Shown here one piece after another: positions 12,940 through 25,606 of a stretch of DNA of 44,334 nt (position 1 is its first letter; each line of letters begins with the position of its first letter). A program made the translations under genes and the position numbers. The stretch comes from Chrysomallon squamiferum. Taxonomy: Eukaryota; Mollusca; Gastropoda; Neomphalida; Peltospiridae. The DNA lies in NCBI GenBank assembly GCA_012295275.1, contig CM022670.1, positions 22,434,921 to 22,479,254 on the forward strand, given 5' to 3'. The notes beneath the pieces were generated by a model. It was not told the origin of the DNA, searched no databases, and saw only the letters and a list, made by a program, of their open reading frames with translations.

Positions 12940-13864
12940 GTCTTGATGATTATATAAATTTTTTTTTTTTTTTTTTTTTTTTAAGTTACCTTTACAAATT
13001 TAGAATTAATTTTAATGGTCATGGCATATGCACAATGGAAGGAATAGGGTATGTGTATTTGACATTAACTGATTACAAATCTTTAATTCTTCATATCATT
13101 TACTTCGCACAGACATAGCCAAAAGTATCGGATATATATTCAAACTGATAGTTAATACGCACATATAAATCCCTTCAACAAAGAAACGAAATCCTATTTC
13201 ACTGATAATGTTATTTTATTGAATAACCTGTTCCACATGCTTGGACTTTTTAAAAAGGACAATATTTTATACCCAGTGGACATGCAGAAACCGATCAAAA
13301 GTTTTAATTGTTGAACATAAAAGCCCATTCAGGGAATGACACAAAACATATAATTTACTTAAGGAGGCCGTTGGGTTGCCATGACCTAGCAGTTGAACAG
13401 TACATACACTCACGATTTGTGAATTGTAAATATAAGTGGAAGTTAACGAGGCTAAGACGCACTCATCCGTTGTTATGAACGAAAAGAAAGAGAGAGAGAA
13501 AGATGTTTGGTTGTACCCACCCATACATTAAGTGATCCATTTAATCTGTAATGAGTAAGTTTTCGGCGGAAAAAAGCTCACGCCTATCATCAATATCTGT
13601 CATTTATTCCATTAACAATATGTAAACTGTTATGATTATTTGGATAAAGACCGGGTTTCACCTGTGTCGTGCCTGGTCCTGAAAAAAAAAAAAAAAAAAA
13701 AAAATAATAATAATAATAATAACAACAAATTAAAAAAAATTTAAAATAAAAAGAAATGTACCGGGCCTGTTCGTTATAATTATATGGACACATATAAAAA
13801 TAAAATAAAATAAAATATAAATAAATTAATAAATATTTTAATATTAATAAAAGATAAGAGTCGA

Positions 13865-13916
<52 letters not shown>

Positions 13917-14501
13917 GTAAAACTCGAAATAGGCTGGGTTACACCCACTGGCTGAATTAAAACGACGTAACCCTTTAACGACTAAGTAAATACAACAAAA
14001 ACATTCAGCATGAATCTGACTTTGAGCAATGTTAAGTCGGATGACAAAGAGACTAGTCAGTGTAAAATTTTATACACCATTAAGCTGTTTCTGGGATTCT
14101 TAACTTGACCGAACTGAGCCTATCTGCTATCGTTAACTAAACCTTATTTTTTCTTCTCTTAAACAGAACAGGAGCATATAAACTTGTAGAACAAGGAAAA
14201 ATAGATATTTTTAAATGATCCCACCTTTAGTTGATAAACCATTAACTAATAGAGAACAACACCAGTAATGATAATATCTTTATCTGTGTTATATGCTACA
14301 GGGCTATATTACTAAAAAGAAAAGAATTATATGTATATTGAAACAATAGACAATAATTATGAGCATGCATAGCACATAGTGACATACATAAGCAATTTTC
14401 TAATAAATCTATCACAGTAAATGTATCTAAACAGTTTATGTATTTAATCAATATGAGTATCTGTAATAATTAATTTTAAACATTTTGCTTTTTTACACTA
14501 A

Positions 14502-14537
<36 letters not shown>

Positions 14538-14815
14538 CACACTTTCAAAAATGCAATAAACAACAACCCCCAAACAATAAGAACAACCATTAACAATACA
14601 TTTCTTAAACCAATCGAATATTGCCCTTCACTTTAGCTTGTAATGCTGAAATCCACCGAGCAAGCTTAATGTAATATTGACTCTTTTCGCATTTAATTTG
14701 TCGTTGCCAAAACATTTATTGGGTAATACTCGTTCGGGTTAACACATTTTGTAATTCAGCTGTTACCAAATATCGGTATTCGAATTTTGTTTGATGTTCC
14801 CAAGATTGTAAAAAC
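11951..14815. other. AT-rich intergenic spacer before the kelch gene
   Basis: No gene seen. It contains (ATT)n at about 12907-12938 and 13866-13915, (ATA)n at about 14503-14538, poly(T) at 12960-12982 and poly(A) at 13681-13703 running into (TAA)n. ORFs here come from these repeats or are short and featureless. Confidence 0.6.
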
Positions 14816-14840
14816 AGGGAATTCCTTTACACGTCACGAA

Positions 14841-14880
14841 TGACGTCAAGGGATTCTCTAGTACATAAAAAGATGGCGGT
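14841..14880 (+). promoter_or_regulatory. Core promoter candidate of the kelch gene: CRE plus YY1-like site
   Basis: A perfect palindromic CRE (TGACGTCA, 14841-14848) is followed 22 bases later by AAGATGGCGGT (about 14870-14880). The latter matches the YY1-type AAGATGGCGGC motif that often marks animal transcription starts. A CCAAT box lies upstream near 14609. This lies about 450 bases before the ATG. It suggests a 5' UTR of several hundred bases, possibly with a non-coding first exon. Confidence 0.5.
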
Positions 14881-15257
14881 GAAGGTTAGAAGGGTATGGT
14901 GATAATGTAACAGGCTGATTGTCATGGGATAAACTGCCGTTGCTTGGCACTGAGGGTAACTTTACATGCATTCAAGTAGTCAATGTGGAACAAGAAGTAT
15001 GCTTTTATACATGTTTTGTTATAAAGAATTATAACTGCGACAATCGATAAACTTCTTGTTCTGTCGAGCAGACGAAATACTACATGTATTCATGTGACTG
15101 TTGGAATAAGGCGACCATCGATAACTGATTTATTGGTAATAACCAAGTATTCGGATTCATGCTGTATTTTTTTCGTCAAATAGTTTGTAGAAGATGCGAC
15201 ATATTATACAAGTAGCCTAACAACATCTAATACGAAACTATTTTAGAAGAGAAAAAA

Positions 15258-15320
15258 ATGACTTCCCGATTTTTTAATGTATTCAAACGATTTAAGGGAC
15301 AGTTTAAAGAAGACTTGTAG
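15258..15320 (+). CDS. Upstream ORF (20 codons) in the kelch 5' UTR
   Basis: ATG at 15258 in a good context (A at -3) opens a 20-residue frame beginning MTSRFFNVFKRF and closing with TAG at 15318. It is in the same frame as the main kelch ORF and separated from its ATG by a single CAG codon. The main ATG has a poor context (C at -3), so the uORF could reduce translation or favour re-initiation downstream. If a 3' splice site at 15323 (tgtagcag) is used instead, the uORF would not be in the mRNA. Confidence 0.4.
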   Translation: MTSRFFNVFKRFKGQFKEDL

Positions 15321-15323
15321 CAG

Positions 15324-17105
15324 ATGAAACCGAAATCAGCTTATATAAGTCTTGATGTGGATATGGAGAAAGGTGGTAATGAGTCAAGTTCAGGTCAGGT
15401 GCATTCAAGTTATCTACTTTACAAACAAAATTACAGTTTAGATCTTCTGAAAAGCCTCAATGTTTTCCGCAATGAAGCTTCATTCACAGATGCAATTCTG
15501 TGTGTTGGACATGAAGAATTTCCTTGCCATAGAAATGTCCTAGCAGTTAGCAGCCCATATTTCATGGCTATGTTTACAAGTGATCTCAAAGAAAGTCGCA
15601 ATGCTAGAATATGTTTCAGTGAAATTTCACCATGGACTTTGAAAAGAATAATAGATTATGCATATAGTGGTCGACTTGAAATTACATCTGAAAATGCTCA
15701 AGAAATGTTGGCTGCTGGGAGTTTGTTCCAGTATCCAGACATTGTCAGTGCCTGTTGTGAATTTTTAGAGCAGCAGCTACATCCAACTAACTGCTTAGGT
15801 ATTGAAAATTTTGCTCAGATGCATAGTTGTGATACTTTACAACAAAAAGCTATTAAATTTACTCAAGAAAATTTTAGCACTGTTGTTGAATGTGATGAAT
15901 TTGTAGATCAACCTTTAGAACGAATAATTCAGTACATTTCTAGTGACTTTATTGATGTACGGACTGAAGAAACAGTGTATGATGCAGTTATGCGCTGGAT
16001 TAAATATGATCCAGATGAAAGGGATAAACATCTTCCAGTCTTGTTACAAAATGTACGATTACCAATTCTGGATATATCAAGTTTGCATGCAATGGAAAGT
16101 GATCCATTTATCAGAGGGAGCAAACAATGCTTGGAAATGATACAAGAAGCTCAAATTCAACATGAATCCATTTCCAGCCAGCAAGGACAAAGACGCTGCA
16201 GCATGCAGAGTGTCCAGTTTAATCCACGGCCTTCCACAGTTGCCAAAGAGGTTATGGTGGTGGTTTGTGGCATCAACAGTTACATCACAAAAACCATAGA
16301 GATGTATGATCCACAGAAAGGAAAGTGGACAATGCTACCTGATTTTCCACAGTTGATTTCATGGTTTAGTGCTGTTACTGTGGATAATGCCATTTATGTA
16401 ACAGGTGGCATTTGTGATGGTCATATAATTTCAGATGTTTGGAAATTTGATGTGGTAAAAAGAAAATGGACAAAGATGCCACCCATGTTAACAGCTCGAG
16501 CAAGGCATGCATCTGTTGAATTTCATGACTGTTTGTATGTGCTTGGTGGATTGGGTGGTGGAAATCTGACATATGTAGAAGACATAGAACGTTTTAATCC
16601 AGCCACCAATTGTTGGGAAAAAATGGGACACACATATTTACCTAGGAAACAGTCTCAGGTGGTTACGTATGGCAATACTTTTGTTGAAATGGGAGGCTTA
16701 CGGGAAGGAGATGCTAAAGTTAAAACGATTGCCAGCTACCTATGCTTGGATAATGGGATAGTAAAACCAGCAGAAGAAGAGCTTGTTCTGCCCAACATGA
16801 TTCAATTTTGTCAAGTAGTTGTTATAAACAATGATATATATATCATGTGGGAAGACACCAAGAAAGTGATTGCTCTGAATACAGAGAAACAAACATTCCG
16901 CCATATACCAGAAATGCATTATGCTCACCTGCATTGTGGTGCTACTGTTCTTCATGGAAAGATCTATGTTTCTGGAGGTCTTATTGATTCAAAGCCATCA
17001 ACCATTGTGGAGTGTTATGATCCACAAACAAACAAATGGACTATTGAAAAACCCATGCAGGAAGCAAGAGCTTACCATGGGTTTGTGACCATTCAAATGT
17101 GTTAA
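15324..17105 (+). CDS. BTB-BACK-Kelch protein, KLHL24/KLHL6/KLHL35-like, single exon
   Basis: A 593-residue, uninterrupted ORF. KLHL proteins are typically substrate adaptors for Cullin-3 ubiquitin ligases; that role is inferred here. The BTB domain, about residues 45-151, has FTDAILC, EFPCHRNVLA and SPYFMAMF. The BACK domain, about 156-258, has NCLGIENFAQMHS, TVYDAVMRWI and NVRLPILD. Kelch repeats span about 308-590: clear blades are IYVTGG...DVWKFD, LYVLGG...IERFNP and IYVSGG...VECYDP with following KWT/W residues. The first blade has CG in place of GG, and the fifth (DIYIMWED) lacks the diglycine, so the propeller looks degenerate in places. It ends YHGFVTI, as in KLHL24-type proteins. An in-frame TAG at 15318 limits the ORF. 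Met14 (gatATGg) has a better start context than Met1 (cagATGa). Intron-free kelch genes are common in expanded invertebrate families; the exact ortholog is uncertain. Confidence 0.92.
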   Translation: MKPKSAYISLDVDMEKGGNESSSGQVHSSYLLYKQNYSLDLLKSLNVFRNEASFTDAILCVGHEEFPCHRNVLAVSSPYFMAMFTSDLKESRNARICFSEISPWTLKRIIDYAYSGRLEITSENAQEMLAAGSLFQYPDIVSACCEFLEQQLHPTNCLGIENFAQMHSCDTLQQKAIKFTQENFSTVVECDEFVDQPLERIIQYISSDFIDVRTEETVYDAVMRWIKYDPDERDKHLPVLLQNVRLPILDISSLHAMESDPFIRGSKQCLEMIQEAQIQHESISSQQGQRRCSMQSVQFNPRPSTVAKEVMVVVCGINSYITKTIEMYDPQKGKWTMLPDFPQLISWFSAVTVDNAIYVTGGICDGHIISDVWKFDVVKRKWTKMPPMLTARARHASVEFHDCLYVLGGLGGGNLTYVEDIERFNPATNCWEKMGHTYLPRKQSQVVTYGNTFVEMGGLREGDAKVKTIASYLCLDNGIVKPAEEELVLPNMIQFCQVVVINNDIYIMWEDTKKVIALNTEKQTFRHIPEMHYAHLHCGATVLHGKIYVSGGLIDSKPSTIVECYDPQTNKWTIEKPMQEARAYHGFVTIQMC

Positions 17106-17506
17106 AAGAGCTTTAAATTAACTTTAAAAAACTGTATATTTTTTATGCTTTTGAAATATTACTGAAGTATATAACACAAAAGTTTCAGGTACAAGCATAT
17201 TAGTAGAACTGTCTTTAATTATTTTTATTTCTGATTGCTCACAGTTGATTTTGCATGTAAAGAATACATTGATAAAATAATGCTAGGCAAAAAATTGGAG
17301 GAATAAGCTGTTTTGACTATAGTTGTGTTAGACCTTATCAGTAATTAACGTGTTTATATATTTTGCATACCATGTAAATAATTTCTTTAAATAACAAATT
17401 TGATAACATAGCCTACCTGTTACTGACATTATAATTAATTGCTTATGTTCTATTGTTATTAACATATATATAACTTTACATTGCTTAAAACTTATGATGT
17501 ATTTGG

Positions 17507-17512
17507 AATAAA
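17507..17512 (+). terminator. Poly(A) signal AATAAA, kelch gene
   Basis: First canonical AATAAA in a fitting position, about 400 bases after the stop codon. Further AATAAA motifs near 18612 and 19488 allow longer 3' UTRs. Confidence 0.4.
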
Positions 17513-17519
17513 AATAGAA

Positions 17520-20030
17520 TGATAATAAATTCTGAATTCCCATCAGCCAAAAGAAAATTATTTTTAGAGAAAATCAAAAAACTCGCTTCAAACTTGCCAA
17601 TAAATTTAATGATATTTTGTAATAAAAAATGTATTGGTATTCTCTATTACAAATACTTATTGAGAATATATTTTTCTATTAAGCTGATACCATGTTATAA
17701 AATATATTAAAAGAAAAATGCTTAAACATTATTTTTTAAAAAATACCTTCCAAAGACTGCTGACAGTGAATTTTTTTTTTTTTATTGAATTATAATACTT
17801 ATAATTAAAAAAGAAGACAAAAAAAAAAAAAAAAAAAGAAAAGCCCCCAAAACAAAGACACAAATAAATAAAATTATTTTTGGTAACACAACATTTACCT
17901 GTTGTGTTTGATTTTACAAGGTCCACATGGAAGTTTATAAAACAAGATAATGCATTCATTTGATGATGTTAAACCTATTATAGAAACACTAAACTTGATA
18001 TATGGTGAATGATCTGATACCTTATCAGCACAAGTAAGTGGCTGATATATTTTTTGTGCAGGAATGACAATAAAATTCATTTGTTCATTTATTGATTCCT
18101 GCCAACTCGCACAAAACCAAGACTTTTTTTTGTAATTTCAGAAATGACTTAACACAAAACCATCCAAATGTTATTTCAACAAATGTTAAATTGCTGAATC
18201 TGCTGATTTACAAAATTTTCTTTGACAGATTTTATAAAATTAATTTGTAATAATGTGTATATTTGTTTAAAATAATTCACTGTATATTGTGCCTTGTGAT
18301 TTGTTAAAATTCAGCTGTAAAGATGTACTCTGTGTGTGTTTGAGTGTGAATGTGTTCATGTGTATGTTTGTTTAACACTCGGTCACAAAACCCACATTTA
18401 TTGCATTGTGATCACCGAAATTACATTATTAGTTCATTGTTTTATATGTATATGTGTATCTGATGATTCATATGTTGTCTTAAATACTTTGTATAAGTAT
18501 TGTTTTAGTTGTCATTGGTGATCAATCTTGACTAATTATAAAGTGTGACAGTAACATTACTAGACTTGAGGATGCATGGTGGTTGGCATTTTTTTTACAC
18601 AGATTTGTGAAAATAAAACCTAGACACATAAGTTGTTGCATATGTGTGTAATACAAAAGTTGAAATATAAAATAACACATTCAGGCTATTAATAACTATT
18701 ATTATTATTATATGTGTTTTTTTCTTACTACCAAAAGTAAACTTTAAAATAAAAAAATTGAAAAATAAAAAATAAAAATAAAAATTAACAAATGCTTAAG
18801 ATTTTAATGAAAACCATACGAATGGATATGGACCATTTATATTATTCATATTTTCTGTGATGTTATGATTAAAATTATTGCTTTAATAAAAAATAAAACT
18901 AACAAATACTTTGGATAAGGAGTAACTGACCTGGATTGAAACTACTAGTTGAACAACTAATTTACTGACTAATGATTCATGCTGACAGAGTTACTGATGA
19001 AAATGCTAATGACATTATTAATCAATTAGTTTTGTTTTTCCCTTTTTCTTCTTTCCTTTTTTTTTTTTCATTCTTTCTCTCTCTCTCTTTCTTTTGTTTT
19101 TCAAACAGGACTGTAGGACTGATCAAATGAAAACCATTTAAATTACAACTACTTGTCATTTTAAATACAGTACTCACTTTAAAATATTTATTTCCTTAGT
19201 TTTTCATTTTCTCACTAAACCTTTTTCATATAATTTTGTTTTTGTTTTTTACTAGAGTGCTAAATAGTCATTGAATTTGTTGTGAATATCTACTAATTTA
19301 ATGTTTGTTTTTGTTTGGTTGTGGACCATATATACATACACACCTATAACTCCTTGAGTATTATTTATTTATTTGTGCTGCTAGTGAATTACTACAAAAA
19401 ATGTAAAATGCTAAAGCAAATCTGTGCTGTGTTTTCCTACTTATTTTCAAATCTTGTAAGATATATATATATATGTATTTGGACTTTGTAATAAAAACCA
19501 AATAACTTGATTTTAATTAGTTGTTGTTTTTTGGGGGGGTTTGGGGTCTTCTTTTTTCTTTGTTCCCTTAAAATTTAAAATAATAATAATAATAAAAATA
19601 AAATAAACGAATTAAATAATGAATTGATTGTTAAAAATCAGAGTTCAGAGAACAGAAAATATTTGGCATCCAGTGGTCGTCCATGAAAAAAACTGCTACG
19701 TAATTATATGAACTTCATTGCATTATCGATGATTTTAATATCTGTACAGCTTGTTGAAAACTATTTTTAACCTGCTTAAAACGAATATCAGAATTTGCAT
19801 GCTTTTAGATCTGTATAGCTGAATGTTAATTTATGTCTCCTACCTACTTAATTATAAAATCTAGCCTGTACAAACACGGAGAAATGAACAGCAGAGTAAG
19901 AGTGTTTGATATTTTTTTTACTAGACACTGTTGACAATGATACTGCCAAGCCATTTGAAACCTAACGTATATTGTTACTAAAGGTCATCAATACGTTCTG
20001 TATTTTTTCTTTCAGTTTATTGAAAACGAT
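17520..20030. other. AT-rich downstream/intergenic region
   Basis: No supported gene. It may include extended 3' UTR of the kelch gene. Homopolymer runs lie near 17771 and 17820, with short (AT)n and (AAT)n tracts. The ORFs here have no family signature. Confidence 0.55.
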
Positions 20031-20059
20031 TGAATTTTTTTTTTTTTTTTTTTTAATTT

Positions 20060-20365
20060 TTTTTTTTTTTTTTTGTGAATAAATAATCCCATAAAGTTTT
20101 ATTATTTGTTACATTTGAATATTTATTTGTGACATATTTTCCTGACATTTTATTGTGCTATCATTATATTTACTTTTATTTTTTATTTATTTTTTTATTA
20201 CAATTTTTTTTTTTTTTTTTTTTTTTTGAGAATAAATAATCCCATAAAGTTTTATTATTTGTTACATTTGAATATTTATTTGTGACATATTTTCCTGACA
20301 TTTTATTGTGCTATCATTATATTTACTTTTATTTTTTTTTATTTTTTTTATTACATTTTTTTTTT
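20060..20365 (+). repeat. Tandem duplication, two copies of a ~153-bp unit
   Basis: The block beginning gaataaataatcccataaag occurs at 20077 and again at 20230, a shift of 153 bases. It is followed by about 100 identical bases (through cctgacattttattgtgcta) and a T-rich tail. Each unit is bounded by long poly(T). The near-identity of the copies implies a recent event or an assembly effect. Confidence 0.88.
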
Positions 20366-21403
<1,038 letters not shown>

Positions 21404-22025
21404 TATCCATACGTGCATAAACAAATATCATTTCAAAAGATAAATCTAAGCATAGAACTTATTATTGTTACTGCTATTGTTGTTAGTGCCCGTTGCCAAA
21501 GAAACACAGTATCAATATTCTTCTAACCACAATTACTTTGCGACAGATCGTAATCTATGAAAAGTATCAGTAGCGTCTTTAAATCCAGCGACGTCAAAAC
21601 CTCTAGTTACCAAGATTTTGCATTTAGTGCCTAATGAACCTCAAATGCGGGTTAAATTCAGTCTGATGAGTAAACATCTATTTCTTTCATAACAAAGTCT
21701 CGAGTCTCTAGGAATACGGATTTAATATGCTTCAGTGATTCAGATAATTCTGACATCATCAGTGGAGTCGGGTTCGCTGATGACATTGCAGGTTAACTGC
21801 TATTTAGTATCAATGTCGTTGTCTATCTGGCTCTTGTATCTCTGCCTGTCCTTATTTTTCTTGTTTTCTGTTCAGTTTGTTTTGCTCTTTTTCTTTCTCA
21901 CTTGACCGACCCATGAGTGTCTATTCTTTTAGTCACGTTTTTCTCTCTGTCTTTGTTTCTTTCTTTCCACATCTGTCTGTCTCAATGTCTATCTCTATAT
22001 TTTTTGTTTTTGTGTTTTTCTTTGC

Positions 22026-22028
<3 letters not shown>

Positions 22029-22092
<64 letters not shown>
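22029..22092 (+). repeat. (CT)32 microsatellite
   Basis: 64 bases of pure CT, preceded by a degenerate pyrimidine-rich region from about 21880 (tttctttctc, ctctctgtcttt, tctgtctgtctc). This looks like older, decayed repeat next to a young expansion. Confidence 0.97.
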
Positions 22093-22094
<2 letters not shown>

Positions 22095-25015
22095 GTTCCC
22101 AGTTCTGAATTTTGCCTGACTCATTATCTTTGTCCTCACACACGCAGAGAGAATTAATTACTGTGTGGGCTAACATAATTTTTGGATACTGTGATGAGAT
22201 GTTTGAAAAGTTCTGGTGTACTTTAAACAAATGAAAATATTAATTATCTACCTTTTATAAATTACATGTTTTCCTTGTTAATTAAATATACCCGTACATG
22301 AATTTATTTGTTTTTTTTTTTCTTTTATGAATGGTTGAAAAAAAAAAAGAAATACACAAAACAAAAGACATTATTATAACGGACAAAAAAGAATATAAAA
22401 GGAAAATAGGATAGCATGGTCTTTTTCGCGATTTATTATCGATTAGTTATTGTCGTCTGTAGTGTGGGTGTGAACCCCACTGTTTGCTAATGACTTGTAA
22501 TAAAAATAAATATAATATCACACTCTGTATACAGTGAAAGGATAATGAAAAAAAAAAAAAAAAACACAGATAAAAAAAAACTCGCTCAACATCAAAGTAT
22601 TTGGGAGACCTTTTCTTTAAGCAGAAAATTAGATAATTCCGTGTATTTTCCCGTTCATAATAACCTCGATGTACGAAAAGCACATTACTAAGCTGTGATT
22701 ATGAATTTCCTTTTTGTTCTACAAAATGTCGGCCTGTCTGAGCTTTTTATCTGATAAAATGTTGTTGGCTAGTAGCCAACATCACCCAGTCTTAGGTAAT
22801 TCTTCAGTCGTAAACTTACAGAATAGAAATAAAGCTTCCATAAACCATACAGCTGTTAGAGATTCTTATTATATTTTTAAAATTCTATTCATTTTAACAC
22901 ACATATATATGTATATATATATATAAAAAAAAAAATCCAGTTGTGTATGTATGGGTCTATACATGTATGTATGTGTGCATGTGTGTGCATGTGTGTGCAT
23001 GTGTGACCATCGACCATTTAACTTTTATTTATCCTTTTTGTTAAAAAAAACAACAAAGAAAAATGAAAAATGAAAGCGAACAAAAATGATGATCTTGTAC
23101 TGGAAGAAGAAATTATTTTTGTTAGAAAAACTTGAAACAGCCAATATAGAGAAAGATTTATAAATAATTAATATTATTGCTGTTGTTTTTAATATTGTTG
23201 TTAGTATTATTATTATGTAGTAAATTAACACAAACTATTTTATTTAAGCATCAAACCATGAACTAACACGTATTGCTCATGCTTAACAGTGTTCACGCTG
23301 CTCATTTGTGTTAAGTATACCTTTAATTACAACTTGAACATAGCATTCGCCTTTTCAGTCTTCTAAAAGGTGAAATGAAACATAAAAAAAAACAAAAAAA
23401 AAAAAAAACCAAAACCCAAAAACATAAAGAACAAAAACAACCACCAAAACCACGAAGAAAAAAATAAATTAGGCTGCGCAATAATCAAGGGTTTGTCAGA
23501 TTATTACAAGGTTTCTCAGTCCACTCCATAACCAGATTTCAGATCGCTTGGGTCTAATCCGTCACCGAATTTCTGACTTTATTTCTTTCTCTCGAACTTA
23601 CTCTCGAGACAGGTGATGCTGAACGGCTCGGTTACGGTTTGGTCATGAGCTGTTTCTCCTGTTGTTACACTTACAAGATTATAATTATTTTTCCTCTTGA
23701 ATCTTTACCCATTCGTTCAGCTGAATGCATCAAGAATCACATTTATCTTCACCATCGACGATTTTGGCCCAGCAACATCGGCTAGATCTGATAAAAACAG
23801 AAACATTACGTAAGCCAAGGTTGAAAACGTGCATCCCATTTGGAAAGGTTTATCTCTAACCTTTAACATTTAAACTGTCCATGAAATAATCGTCCTATCT
23901 TCATTTTTAAATGACTTACATGAAGATACAAATCTAACCGGGCTGAACTGCAATAAAATAGCTTTTAAAGTAACATGCATTAGTACCAGGATTTGAATAA
24001 ATCATTGTAACCATCGTCGTCGTTTTCGTCATTGTCGACGTCATGATATCTGTGTGTGTGCGTGTGTGTGTGTGTGTGTGTGTAATGGTATGTTGGGGTT
24101 GCACAGCATTACCGTTTTTAAACCGAACAATTTAGAAACAAATTGAAGGGAATGTTTGGTGCCATTTAAATGCTTTTTAGAAAATAACATGCTGCATATT
24201 CTAAACAGAAATAAACAAAAAAATTCTGTTTGTTCAGCAGTTATAAACTATTATTCCCCAAACGAGGATCGCGCTTATCTCATGTCTGATGCTATCCCAT
24301 CCACTGATTTTAGATAACACGTGCAGTTTTAACCCACATTTAGTGTATAGAATGAACAAACATTTTGGTGAATTGTACAAAATATTTAATATTTTAATAT
24401 TTTTAAGATCGCTCATATGAAATTTGAATGCAGCAATACTGTTATTCAGTTTAGATGAGCCATGAACTAACAGTGGTTAAGATTTTAAACCAGTTATTAG
24501 TTCACTAATTAACAAATAACGAACAGCAGTATGTTGAAATGAATTGTAAATTAATTTTAACTGATACAAAAGAATAGTCTCATTTATAAAATAGCGAACA
24601 TAGATGAATTAATCGAAAAACAGAAAAAGATCTTAAACCAGCAGCGAAGCCACGGTATCTCATACGAAGAAGACGCCATCATGATGGTGAATGTAACTTA
24701 CAAAATGAAATAAGTTTCATTAGAAAAAAAAAAAGGAGAAAAAAAAATAAAAAAAAAACCCTATCAAACCCTCCCACCCCCCAAAAAAACCCAACAACAA
24801 CAAAAAAAAACCTAACGCAAAACAGACGCTCTGGTCAACAGAAAAAAAAAGAAGAACCTTCCCCACCTATATCACGAATATACGAACGCTTCACTGTTGT
24901 TTGAAATATGTGTTAACAGGAAGACATTAGAAATTTTTCTTACTGAACTTGTTATTGATCGTGATGTGAGGATCAAGTTCTGTGAAATTTCACATGTGAT
25001 TTTTGTCTACGACAG
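22093..25015. other. Spacer with low-complexity tracts
   Basis: No supported gene. Notable items are a perfect 7-bp stem with 3-base loop at 22764-22780 (gttggct/agccaac), a (GTGTGCAT)n octamer repeat at about 22975-23004, (GT)n at about 24053-24082 and A-rich/CA-rich low complexity at 23380-23465 and 24720-24860. The 23560-23760 part is less AT-rich and has splice-like signals on both strands, but no frame is convincing. Confidence 0.5.
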
Positions 25016-25113
25016 ATCTGATAAGCTCGGCGCTCCGAGTCTCCCCGGTAACGCGTTCGTCACACGGCGACCTAGACGTTGTTCCGTGCTGCTCTCCGAC
25101 TCGTGCAGCTCAG
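25016..25113 (+). other. CpG-rich island, possible exon of the unknown gene
   Basis: The stretch 25010-25200 is strikingly CG-rich (ctcggcgctccgag, cacggcgacc) compared with its surroundings. A good acceptor (ttttgtctacgacag) precedes 25016. One frame is open to TCAG|gtggct at 25113, 32 codons, ending in the phase needed by the next candidate exon at 25472. The donor is non-optimal and other frames are also open, as expected in GC-rich DNA. A regulatory island is an equally good reading. Confidence 0.25.
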
Positions 25114-25471
25114 GTGGCTTACTGCTGCAAATCTCATCAACTCCACGACTCACCCGGTTATGATGCAGTCTACGTACGAGAAGTATTAGATGACGACATC
25201 CATATTGTTGCATTATCTAATTAGTTTAAAAAAATATATATTCTGCATAAAATGTAAATCAGGTCATTAAAAAGATATATATATATTTAAAGAATAAAAT
25301 GTTTATATTTCTGGAAAATGAGTTAAAATATGACGTTTTTTTTTTTTTTTTGTTGTTGTTTTTCAAAATAGATTTTAAAAAGCGCAATTTCCCTTTTTCG
25401 GTAAATCTGTGCATTACCTTAGAAGAATCCCTTATCAGACATACTTGAGAAGAGAAGTTTTCGGGTTTCAG

Positions 25472-25531
25472 AACACTACAAGTGTGATGTGCCAGAGTAT
25501 AAGACCCTAGGCGGTTTCGTGACGGAGTCCC
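25472..25531 (+). CDS. Candidate 60-nt internal exon of an unrecognised gene
   Basis: Acceptor ttcgggtttcag and donor gtaagc enclose 60 bases, one frame of which is open. It takes two bases to finish a codon, then reads HYKCDVPEYKTLGGFVTES, then one base. The donor phase matches the acceptor phase of the candidate exon at 26725. I do not recognise the protein family. The acceptor lies at the end of a sequence resembling the Tigger-like element at 34631, so the 3' splice site may be transposon-derived, or the exon may be a chance ORF. Confidence 0.4.
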
Positions 25532-25574
25532 GTAAGCAAATACATATAAAGGTATAACTTTAAAAAGAAAAACA

Positions 25575-25591
<17 letters not shown>

Positions 25592-25606
<15 letters not shown>

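Noticed and set aside
21773-21790. FADDIA peptide resembling the reverse transcriptase catalytic motif
   Set aside because: The frame is only about 40 codons between stops and no other RT blocks lie around it; chance match.
22456-22478. T-arm-like hairpin gtggg/cccac on a possible minus-strand tRNA
   Set aside because: The loop does not match TTCRA and no acceptor, D or anticodon arms could be found around it.
23580-23670. Splice-like signals on both strands around a G+C-richer patch
   Set aside because: Minus reading has a perfect gtaagt donor but a poor pyrimidine tract; plus reading lacks a donor. Not enough support.
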